Shown: in pieces, positions 56,939 to 64,000 of the stretch
Numbering within the stretch: position 1 is the stretch's first letter
Layout: every line of letters starts with the position of its first letter
Origin: Chelativorans sp. AA-79
Lineage (GTDB): Bacteria; Pseudomonadota; Alphaproteobacteria; Rhizobiales; Rhizobiaceae
NCBI RefSeq assembly: GCF_029457495.1
Contig: NZ_CP120361.1
Location: forward strand, 4,666,001-4,730,000
Direction of reading: 5' to 3'
Length of the DNA stretch: 64,000 nt
Notes under the pieces: model-generated
Database searches by the model: none
The model's input: the letters and a program-made list of their open reading frames with translations, nothing else
What the model was told of the DNA's origin: nothing
Translations under genes and position numbers: made by a program

Positions 56939-58453
56939 CTAGCCGAAGGCCGTCCTGCACTCCGTTGCGACCTGGCGGCCCCATTCCGCCTTGTCCAGTC
57001 GTGCCAGCGGCAGGATACGTGTCGCCCGCCTGGTGAAGAGAAAGCGCCGTGCATCCGTGGAGGCCCAGCCGCCCGAATCCACGACAAACACGCCATTGGA
57101 CGCCAGCGGCGTGAAGGCCGAGCGGAAATGGTTGCTCGACTTCACATGGATGATCGCCTTGTCCTCCAGCATGATGCCCTGGCTGCGGAAGGCCTGCGTG
57201 TCGTAGGCCTGAATGCGCTCGGTGACGATGGCGATCTGGCCGCGGTCGCCCACGCGCACCACCGCGCCGAGTCCGCCTTGCAGCAATTCACCATGCAGGT
57301 TCGGGCCCTCGTTGCGATATTCCACGATGCCCACACGCTCTACCGTCACTTCGGGCGCAAACGGCCGGCCGTTCTTCATCGCACCCATCGGCACGACGCC
57401 GCGGTTTCCGACACCGATCGCCTGCGCGGCCTTCACCGCCTCGCCATCGACCATGAAGCCGGCGACGAAAGGCAGTCTTTGTGCCGCAAGTGCTGCGAAG
57501 ATGTCGGCGACGTTGGCGACCCCACCGGAGCCCGGGTTGTCGCCGGCATCGCCGACCACCACCCTGCCCTTCGCCGCGTTGGCGAAAATCTCCGTGGCCG
57601 CTTCCTCGAAGGAGGGCGCGCGCGCCAGCATCGCATCGCGCCGCTGCCAGATCTCCTCCGCCATGTCGAGGAAGGCTTGCCGCATGGCGTCCTCATCGAT
57701 GCCGGTGACCAGCACCGAGCTGCCGATCTCGTCGGAATCGACATAGGGAAAGCCACCCATCACGACGACGTCGGCGAGCCCCGGCCGCCGCTCGATTTCG
57801 TTGGAAAGCGCGACGAGTTCGGAAAACGGCGCGGTGTCGCTGGTCTGCGCGCTCATGGGTGCGGCCATCGGCAGGCGGAAGCGGCGCGTCTTCCACGGCT
57901 CGCGCGCAAGCGTCAGCTCGATCAGCTTCTTGCCGCGCGCATGAGTGTCGGCGTGCGGGTAGAGCTTGCCGCCGATCACCACGTTTACGACAAAAGGGAG
58001 TTCAGGCTCCACATTGGCGTGGAAGTCGAGCGGCACCGCAATCGGCACTTTCGGCCCGACGACTGCCCGCACCTTCTTCGCAAGCTTCGTCTCCGGCGTC
58101 GCCACTCCCTCCACCACCAGCGCGCCGTGCAACAGCAGGGCCACCACGTCGACCGGGCCGGTGGCCACGATTTCCTCGAGCGATGCAATGATTTCGCGCA
58201 CCAGCCGGTGATAGCTTTCGCCGTCCAACGTGCCGCCCGGCAGACACCCGGTACAGAGGCCATAGGCGATGTCGTAACCGGCCGCGTCCAGCGCCTCCGT
58301 CACGCCGCCCAGCCAGTTGCTGGTGCCGCCGAACTCACGCCGCACATCCTCGCCGATGAAATATTGCGCCGAGAGGAAGCCCTCATAGGTCGCCTTGGAC
58401 GGCGTGAAGGCGTTGGCTTCGTGGAAGAGCTGGATGACGGCGGCGCGCGGCAT
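56939..58453 (-). CDS. M81-family metallopeptidase (MlrC-like)
   Basis: Protein of 504 aa with the MlrC N-terminal domain (IQLFHEANAFTPSKATYEGF, VVALLLHGALVVEG, PLDFHANVEPEL, LYPHADTHARG) and the MlrC C-terminal domain (VVVGDAGDNPGSGG, AIIHVKSSNHFRSAF). MlrC is the metallopeptidase that finishes degradation of linear microcystin; relatives are common beside peptide transporters and their true substrates are mostly unknown. The His, Asp and Glu residues of the zinc site are present. ATG 58453; downstream of the FAD oxidoreductase on the same strand. Confidence 0.87.
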   Translation of the reverse strand: MPRAAVIQLFHEANAFTPSKATYEGFLSAQYFIGEDVRREFGGTSNWLGGVTEALDAAGYDIAYGLCTGCLPGGTLDGESYHRLVREIIASLEEIVATGPVDVVALLLHGALVVEGVATPETKLAKKVRAVVGPKVPIAVPLDFHANVEPELPFVVNVVIGGKLYPHADTHARGKKLIELTLAREPWKTRRFRLPMAAPMSAQTSDTAPFSELVALSNEIERRPGLADVVVMGGFPYVDSDEIGSSVLVTGIDEDAMRQAFLDMAEEIWQRRDAMLARAPSFEEAATEIFANAAKGRVVVGDAGDNPGSGGVANVADIFAALAAQRLPFVAGFMVDGEAVKAAQAIGVGNRGVVPMGAMKNGRPFAPEVTVERVGIVEYRNEGPNLHGELLQGGLGAVVRVGDRGQIAIVTERIQAYDTQAFRSQGIMLEDKAIIHVKSSNHFRSAFTPLASNGVFVVDSGGWASTDARRFLFTRRATRILPLARLDKAEWGRQVATECRTAFG

Positions 58454-58476
58454 GAATGGTCTCGCTGTTTCTCAGG

Positions 58477-59754
58477 TCAGATTTCGCGGCTGTCCTGCCA
58501 GCGCATCCATGGCAGGATCATGCGGGCGGTTCGGCTCACGAAGGGGTGGAACGGCACGGCGCTGAGCGGGGTCGGGCGCAGCGCCAGCTTCTCGTCCAGC
58601 ACATCGCACACCGCGTCCGCAAGCACCTCTGCCATGGCGCAGGCGAGCGCGAGCCCGCGCCCGTTGCAGCCTATCCAGGCGGCGAGCCCGTCCGGCGTGC
58701 GGTGCAGATGCGGCACGCGATCGACGGTCATGGCGATCCGCCCGCCCCAGAAATGTTCCATCGGCAGTTCCCCCAATTTCGGGTGGAAGGCGCCGAGCTT
58801 GCGGCTGATGAGGCGCGGCAGGCGCATCGGGGCGGCGGTCTGGATCGCCAGCGCGCTGCCGGAAACGATGCGGCCGTCGCGATCCCTGCGCATGTAGCGC
58901 AGATCCTGCCTGGTGTCGGAGAAAGCCTCGTCGCCGGCCAGCACCGAATGGGCCAGTTCGCCGAGCGGCGCGGTCGCCGCCTGATAGGACGTGACCGGCA
59001 CGACGGTGCGGCGCAGGCCGGGCCACAGATCACCCGTATGGGCGGCGGTCGCAAGCGCCACACGCGCGGCGCGCACCGTGCCGCCGGGCGTCTCCACACT
59101 CCACCGGCCGCCGTCGCGCTTCAGCGAGAGGGCGGGACTCTGCTCGAACACCAGGACGCCCTCGCCGGCTGCGGCGCGCGCCAGCCCCACCGTGAACGCA
59201 TAAGGGTTGATGTGCCCGCCGCCGCGATGTTCCCAGCCGCCGAAATAGCTGTCGCTGCCGATGCGCGCCGCCATCTCGGCGCAGTCGACCGCACGCGCCG
59301 GCGCGCCCGCAGCCGCCCATTCCGCCGCCAATGCCGCTGAACGCTTCGCACGACCCGGCGTATGCGCAGGCTGGAGCCAGCCGTTGCGGCGCGCGTCGCA
59401 GTCGATGCCGTAAGTGTCGATCAGGCTGTAGAGGCGGTCGGCGGAACTTGCCAGGAGTTCGAGGAACGGCTCGCCCAATGTCTTGCGGATCGCATCGGGG
59501 CCATGGCGCGTCAGAGCCGCGATCACCTGTCCGTTGGCGCGTCCCGAGGCGCCTGCCCCCACAATGGCGGCCTCCAGAACGATGACAGACCTGCCGCGCC
59601 GCGTCAGTTCGAGCGCGGTCGTCAGCCCCGAAATGCCGCCGCCCACCACCACGACGTCGCATGCGGCATCACCCGCGAGCCGGGATGACGAGAACGTCTC
59701 GCGGGAAAGCGCGCGCCACAAGGGCGAAGGCTTGTCTGTGGGCCATTCCGTCAC
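58477..59754 (-). CDS. FAD-dependent oxidoreductase (DAO/PuuB-like)
   Basis: Amine or D-amino-acid oxidase-type flavoenzyme of 425 aa. Dinucleotide motif VVVGGGISGLTTALELTRRG at about 35-54, the ASGRANGQVIAAL flavin loop, GGGHINPYAFTVGLARAAA and the C-terminal WIGCNGRGLALACAMAEVLA. Members of this branch oxidise gamma-glutamyl-putrescine, sarcosine or similar secondary amines. GTG 59754 overlaps the stop of the VOC gene (GTGA), linking it to the polyamine-type transporter upstream. Confidence 0.87.
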   Translation of the reverse strand: MTEWPTDKPSPLWRALSRETFSSSRLAGDAACDVVVVGGGISGLTTALELTRRGRSVIVLEAAIVGAGASGRANGQVIAALTRHGPDAIRKTLGEPFLELLASSADRLYSLIDTYGIDCDARRNGWLQPAHTPGRAKRSAALAAEWAAAGAPARAVDCAEMAARIGSDSYFGGWEHRGGGHINPYAFTVGLARAAAGEGVLVFEQSPALSLKRDGGRWSVETPGGTVRAARVALATAAHTGDLWPGLRRTVVPVTSYQAATAPLGELAHSVLAGDEAFSDTRQDLRYMRRDRDGRIVSGSALAIQTAAPMRLPRLISRKLGAFHPKLGELPMEHFWGGRIAMTVDRVPHLHRTPDGLAAWIGCNGRGLALACAMAEVLADAVCDVLDEKLALRPTPLSAVPFHPFVSRTARMILPWMRWQDSREI

Positions 59755-60419
59755 GCGAGCGGCCTTGTCTCGATGGCGATTCCAGTTTCGTCCGCGATGG
59801 CCTTGCGGCATTCTGCGGATATGGACTTGCGCGCCTCGACGAGGAGGCAGCCTGCTTCCCGCTCCTCCACCGCCAGCCCACCCCTCGAAACGGTGAACGG
59901 AACGAGAGCTGACACACCCGGCGCACCGACCGACAGGATGCGGCGTGCACCATTGTCGTGGCGCATGGCCTGCGGCGTCCACAACAGGCCCCGCGTATGA
60001 TGCTGGCAGTAGATGCATTGCAGGCCCGGGGTCAGCTCGCGCGGCAGGCGGATCACCGAAAAGCGCAGATCGCCCTCCGGCATCGCGCGCGAGAAATCGC
60101 GCGCCTCGCCGGCAATGCCTTTCGACGCGAGCATGGCGGCCGTGGCCTCGATATCGTCGCTTGCAAGCGCGATGCCCTTCAGGCCTTGCCCCGCAGCCAG
60201 CAGGGCGCGCCAGCTTTCGTTCGCCGGCGTCTCGGCCACGATGCCCATCAGCTCGATATAGACGCCGTCGAGCATGATGCAGGAATTGGCCGTGCCCATC
60301 GCCTCGCTGTGGCGTGCAACAGGCGTGGCGGTGAAGCCCGCTTGCATGAAGGCGGCCCTCGCGGGCTCGAGATCGCGCACGAGGACGACGATGTGATCGA
60401 CGGGCAGAAGATGTGTCAT
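59751..60419 (-). CDS. Glyoxalase-like (VOC) domain protein
   Basis: Protein of 222 aa with two VOC half-modules (VDHIVVLVRDLEPARAAFMQ, GLKGIALASDDIEATAAML). It resembles the glyoxalase-like domain found in lyase and ring-cleavage relatives. A PGLQCIYCQHH stretch at about 140 carries two cysteines and two histidines. Function unknown; ATG 60419 overlaps the permease stop by four bases. Confidence 0.78.
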   Translation of the reverse strand: MTHLLPVDHIVVLVRDLEPARAAFMQAGFTATPVARHSEAMGTANSCIMLDGVYIELMGIVAETPANESWRALLAAGQGLKGIALASDDIEATAAMLASKGIAGEARDFSRAMPEGDLRFSVIRLPRELTPGLQCIYCQHHTRGLLWTPQAMRHDNGARRILSVGAPGVSALVPFTVSRGGLAVEEREAGCLLVEARKSISAECRKAIADETGIAIETRPLA

Positions 60420-61216
60420 GTCGCGACCGCCATGCGATGGATACCGTAGACCCGGTCGGCGACGACCAGCGCGACCACTGCCAGTGCAAGCTGCAATGTC
60501 GACAGCGCGGCGATCGACGGATCGAACTGGTGCTCCATGTAGCTGAGCATCACGACCGGCAGCGTGTTGGTCTGCGCGCTGGCGAAGAAGTAGGACACCG
60601 GCAGATTGTCGAAGGACGTCAGGAACGAAAACAGGCAGCCCGCCGCGATGCCGGAGCGGATCAGCGGCAGGGTCACTTCCCGAAAGGTGACCAGAGGGCT
60701 TGCGCCGAGGATGCGCGCGGACTCTTCATAGGAACGCGGTATGCCGCGATAGACCGCCGTCACCGTGCGCAGGATATAGGGCAGGCAGACGACCGTATGC
60801 GTGATGACGAGCGCGGTGAAGGAGACGCCGATGCCGATGCGCGACAGGAAGAAGAGCGAGGCGAATCCGATCACGATCATCGGCATGGACAGGGGCGACA
60901 GCAGGAACGTCGTCAGCGCATTGGCCCAGCGCGAATTGGAGCGGGCGAGATGGAGGCTCGCCGGAATGCCGATCAGGCACGAAAGCGCGGTCGCCACGAT
61001 GGCCAGCATGAAGGACACGAAGAGCGCATCGACGAAGGGCTGGTACTCGAAAATGCGCACGAACCAGCGCAGCGACCAGCCGGGAATGGGAAACGCCGCG
61101 AAGCCCGCCGAAGTGAAGGAGATCACCACCACGACGAGGATGGGCGCCAGCATGAAGAGGAAGAACAGAGCGACGAAACCGAAGAGCAGCGCGTCGGATA
61201 GAAGCCCGCGTCTCAA
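60416..61216 (-). CDS. Spermidine/putrescine-type ABC permease (PotC type)
   Basis: Inner-membrane permease of 266 aa with six helices and the coupling loop YEESARILGASPLVTFREVT. The start is TTG 61216, overlapping the stop of the PotB-type gene (TTGA); no ATG fits. Second channel half of a polyamine/opine-type importer. Confidence 0.87.
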   Translation of the reverse strand: MRRGLLSDALLFGFVALFFLFMLAPILVVVVISFTSAGFAAFPIPGWSLRWFVRIFEYQPFVDALFVSFMLAIVATALSCLIGIPASLHLARSNSRWANALTTFLLSPLSMPMIVIGFASLFFLSRIGIGVSFTALVITHTVVCLPYILRTVTAVYRGIPRSYEESARILGASPLVTFREVTLPLIRSGIAAGCLFSFLTSFDNLPVSYFFASAQTNTLPVVMLSYMEHQFDPSIAALSTLQLALAVVALVVADRVYGIHRMAVAT

Positions 61217-62070
61217 TATGCCGTCCCCTTCCGCCGCACGAGGTGAAGCTGCAGATAAAGGCACGCCAGCGCAATGACGAGCAGGATCGTGCTCATGGTG
61301 CTTGCGGTGGCGAAGTCGCGCGTGGTGTTGAACTGCTGGTAGATCAGGAGCGGCAGCGTCTGAAAGCCGCCGCCGAGCAGCACCAGCGTGACGAAGCTGC
61401 CATTGGCGATCATGAAGACGAGGATCGATCCGGTGCCGATGCCGTCCATCGACAGCGGCAGCGTCACCTCGCGGAAGGTGCGCGCGGGGCTGGCCCCCAA
61501 TATCTGCGCGCTTTCCTCGAGCTTGCGGTCGATGGTCTGCAGCACCGTCGCAATCGACAGCACCATGAACGGCACCAGCACATGAACGAGGCCGATGATG
61601 GCAATGGCCGGCGTGTTCATCAGTTGCAGCGGCCGCTCCAGCCAGCCCAGATCCTGCACCAGCAGATTGTTGACCAGGCCGCGCCTGGCGAACAGCACCT
61701 GCCAGCCGAAGGTACGCATGATGATCGAGGTCAGGAGCGGCGCGATCAGCAGGAAGATGATCAACCCGCTCCACCGGCCCGACTTGCGCACGAGGAAATA
61801 GGCGACCGGATAGCCGATCAGGATGCAGATCAGCGTCACCGTGCCCGACAGCACCACCGTCTCGACGATGACGCCGAGATAGAAGCGGTCGGTCAGGAAC
61901 TGGACATAGCGCGCAAGCGTCAGCCCCTGCCCGTCCGGCTGCGCGAAGCTGCGCATCGCGTTGTCGAAAAGCGGCAGGACGAAAAACGCGACGAGAAACA
62001 GGAAGGCAGGCGCGATCAGCATCGCCCCGCGAAGCAGATCGCCGCCTCTTCCCTTTCCGGCCAATGCCAT
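61213..62070 (-). CDS. Spermidine/putrescine-type ABC permease (PotB type)
   Basis: Inner-membrane permease of 285 aa. First helix AMLIAPAFLFLVAFFVLPLF, LLIAPLLTSIIMRTFGWQVL, and coupling loop EESAQILGASPARTFREVTL. ATG 62070, 24 bases after the binding-protein stop. No PotA-type ATPase gene is adjacent in the window. Confidence 0.9.
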   Translation of the reverse strand: MALAGKGRGGDLLRGAMLIAPAFLFLVAFFVLPLFDNAMRSFAQPDGQGLTLARYVQFLTDRFYLGVIVETVVLSGTVTLICILIGYPVAYFLVRKSGRWSGLIIFLLIAPLLTSIIMRTFGWQVLFARRGLVNNLLVQDLGWLERPLQLMNTPAIAIIGLVHVLVPFMVLSIATVLQTIDRKLEESAQILGASPARTFREVTLPLSMDGIGTGSILVFMIANGSFVTLVLLGGGFQTLPLLIYQQFNTTRDFATASTMSTILLVIALACLYLQLHLVRRKGTAY

Positions 62071-62094
62071 GCCTCGGCTCCCGTTGGCGCGGGT

Positions 62095-63153
62095 TTACCG
62101 CCCGATCTCGCGGTTCCAGCGGTCCACCCACTCGTTGCGCACCTCGGCGATCTGCTCGTAGGGCGGGAAGGTCGCATTCTGCCACGGCGTGATGCGCGGC
62201 TTCAGCTTCTCGCTGTAGACCACCTTCTGATTGGTGACGCCGTAGTTGAGGATGTCGGCGAACTTCGACTGGTTCTCCGCGTCGAGCATTTCATTGAGAT
62301 AGTCCCACGCGAGCGGATTGGCATTGATCGGTTTCTGCACCGCCACCGCATTCAGCGAACCGCCCTCCTCCGGGTTGATGAAAGCGATCCAGTCGGCGCC
62401 TTCGTCAACGTGGTTCCAGGTGCGGCCGTCGAAATAGATGCCCAGATCCGCCTCGCCGGAGGCGAGATGATTGAAGAAGTCGTTCGGGCCGCCCCAGAAG
62501 ACGAGATTGTCCTTCATGCGTGCGACGGCTTCGAAGAAGGGATCCACATTGTCCACGCCGCCGCCCAGCGCGTCCGCCAGCGACCAGATCAGCATGATCG
62601 GCGTCACCGCATAGGAGATCGAGGGAATGGAGGCGATGAACTCGCCCTTGGCCACGCGGTCCACGAATTCCGCAAAAGACTTCGGCGGCTCGGCCACGGT
62701 CTGCTTGTTGTAGGTGATGCCGGCCACGCCGTAATCGAAGACCGTGCCCTTGCCCAGCACGCTATCCGTGAAGACCTGCGGTATATCGGCCAGATTGGGC
62801 AGCTTCTCGACCGTGAAATCGTCCATCAGGCCGGCCTTGGCCGCCGTCAGCGCCAGATCGGGCGTCATGATGAGCACGTCGAGCGGCGGGCGCTCCGGGT
62901 TCGCCTCCACCTGCGCAAGCCATTGCGGCGGGCCGCCGAGGGCAATCGTCGCCGTCGCGCCGGTCTTTTCTTGGAAAGGTGCGACGAAGCAGTCGCGGAC
63001 CGCCTGCTCCCACACCCCGCCGAACGCGGTGACGTTGAGAGTGGTGCCCTGCGCGTTGAGGAGGCGCGGGAAGCTGCCGGTGGCTAGTGCCGCGCCGGCC
63101 ATCGCGCCCGTCTGGAGAAACCTGCGTCGATTGAAAAATGCCATGGCTGTCAT
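62095..63153 (-). CDS. Polyamine/opine-type ABC substrate-binding protein
   Basis: Periplasmic receptor of 352 aa with a twin-arginine signal (FNRRRFLQTGAMAGAALATG). The mature part begins TTLNVTAFGGVWEQAVRDCF and carries EKTGATATIALGG and GVAGITYNKQTVAEPPKSF, as in PotD-like class-D receptors. ATG 63153 or ATG 63144. Feeds the PotB/PotC-type channel; the ligand may be an amine, an opine or an acyl amino acid. Confidence 0.9.
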   Translation of the reverse strand: MTAMAFFNRRRFLQTGAMAGAALATGSFPRLLNAQGTTLNVTAFGGVWEQAVRDCFVAPFQEKTGATATIALGGPPQWLAQVEANPERPPLDVLIMTPDLALTAAKAGLMDDFTVEKLPNLADIPQVFTDSVLGKGTVFDYGVAGITYNKQTVAEPPKSFAEFVDRVAKGEFIASIPSISYAVTPIMLIWSLADALGGGVDNVDPFFEAVARMKDNLVFWGGPNDFFNHLASGEADLGIYFDGRTWNHVDEGADWIAFINPEEGGSLNAVAVQKPINANPLAWDYLNEMLDAENQSKFADILNYGVTNQKVVYSEKLKPRITPWQNATFPPYEQIAEVRNEWVDRWNREIGR

Positions 63154-63174
63154 CCTTTTCCGCTGACCACGGGA

Positions 63175-64000
63175 TCAGATTGTTGCAACTGCATTCTCGA
63201 ATGCCGCCCGCGCGGCATCCACCTCTTCTGTCGTTGCCGGACCGCGCGGAAATTCCGCCGGCAGATTTGCAAGGGCGGCTCCCAGCGCGGCGCGGCGCAC
63301 GGCCTGGCGGCGCGCCAACGGCAGCTTCAGGAGCTTCGCGTTGAATTCGTCGAACAGGGCTGCGCCGAACACGCTGTCCCATGCCTCGCGCTCGGGGCCG
63401 AACGCCACGTCGCGAGAGGTCGCGTTTCGGGACTCCCGGACCGCCTTCGTGGCGGCCGCATCGACCGTTCCATCGGCGATCACCACGCCGTAGTCGCGCA
63501 TGGCTCCCTCGACCGTGACGAAGCCGTTGCCGACGTCGGCCAGCACGGCCTCAGGGTCGCGCTCATACGGGTCGCCCCAGCCGCCAGCGCCGGGTGTGCG
63601 AAAGCAGACGACATCGCCCGCGTTCACGTCCAACACGTCGATCTTTCCAAGCCAGCGCTGGCGTTCGGTACCTTCGTTGACGACGAGGCTGCCGGGTGCG
63701 CCGGGCATGCCGCCGCTGCGCCCCCATGGGCGGAACATCAAGCGTTCCATGCCGCGGCCGAGCACGTTGGAGCCGTCGGTCAGAACTCTGAACGTCAGTT
63801 CCATGCCGCACCCGCCGCGCCATTTGCCGGCCCCGCCCGAGTCCGGCCGAAGCGCGTAGCGCAGGATTTCGATGCCGAGTTCGGCCTCGACGGTTTCGAC
63901 CGGGTTGTTGGCCAGATTGGAGATGCCGGAATCGCGGCCATCCACGCCATCGTGGCCTTCCCTCGCACCGGTTCCCCCGATCATGGGTTCGATCACCTGC
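63175..64000 (-). CDS. Hydantoinase B/oxoprolinase C-terminal part, partial
   Basis: The last 274 codons of a HyuB-type subunit; the gene enters from beyond 64000. Typical blocks: DSGISNLANNPVETVEAELG, GAGKWRGGCGMELTFRVL, and the C-terminal FRTPGAGGWGDPYERDPEAV. HyuA/HyuB complexes hydrolyse 5-oxoproline, hydantoins or N-methylhydantoin with ATP. A HyuA gene is expected just outside the window. It precedes the receptor gene by 21 bases on the same strand, so the transporter may serve a hydantoin-like or gamma-glutamyl-derived compound. Confidence 0.9.
   Translation of the reverse strand, partial: QVIEPMIGGTGAREGHDGVDGRDSGISNLANNPVETVEAELGIEILRYALRPDSGGAGKWRGGCGMELTFRVLTDGSNVLGRGMERLMFRPWGRSGGMPGAPGSLVVNEGTERQRWLGKIDVLDVNAGDVVCFRTPGAGGWGDPYERDPEAVLADVGNGFVTVEGAMRDYGVVIADGTVDAAATKAVRESRNATSRDVAFGPEREAWDSVFGAALFDEFNAKLLKLPLARRQAVRRAALGAALANLPAEFPRGPATTEEVDAARAAFENAVATI

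Overview
The window is GC-rich, gene-dense bacterial DNA that looks like an alphaproteobacterium of the order Hyphomicrobiales (Rhizobiales), probably near the Phyllobacteriaceae. This placement is inferred from a thiC-thiO-thiS-thiG-thiE-thiD operon behind a TPP riboswitch, palindromic intergenic repeats of a type common in Mesorhizobium-like genomes, and many oligopeptide-type ABC operons. No rRNA, tRNA or CRISPR was recognised.

Layout. 1-2457: ferric-siderophore ABC uptake (two FecCD permeases, the first cut by the window edge, and a divergent binding protein). 2634-8365: a cecR-ybhG-ybhF-ybhS-ybhR efflux operon with a likely operator inside its promoter. 8375-17707 (minus): catabolic operon with an IclR regulator, a SelA-fold PLP enzyme, RidA, a cog3964 metallohydrolase and a complete dipeptide-type ABC transporter. 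17860-23525: thiamine operon. 23658-30225: single genes (YdcF-like protein, ChaA antiporter, glycosyltransferase plus epimerase, aldo/keto reductase, NAD-dependent epimerase).

30362-43814 is a scarred accessory region. It holds a frameshifted MmgE/PrpD remnant, two differently deleted IS91-family copies, an IS1182-like remnant, and between them a second peptide-type ABC operon with a fumarylpyruvate-hydrolase-like enzyme, a VOC protein and a divergent GntR regulator. A fragment of a further ATPase gene lies inside that operon.

43998-58453 is a third transport/catabolic locus. A minus-strand operon runs gntR, binding protein, two permeases, SDR, polysaccharide deacetylase, gamma-glutamyltransferase, two ATPases and RidA. 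A divergent plus-strand unit encodes a close paralogue of the binding protein and an amidohydrolase, followed by a convergent M81 (MlrC) peptidase gene. Two receptors therefore appear to share one permease/ATPase set. 58477-64000 (minus) is a fourth locus: FAD amine oxidase-like enzyme, glyoxalase-like protein, spermidine/putrescine-type ABC permeases and Tat-exported binding protein, and the end of a hydantoinase B gene; no ATPase gene for this transporter is visible.

Taken together the window is dominated by import and breakdown of small nitrogenous compounds. Substrates cannot be fixed from sequence. The parts most worth a second look are the SelA/RidA/cog3964 module, the two-receptor locus with a shared Cys-x-Cys motif, its two candidate regulator sites, and the deletion history of the IS91 copies.
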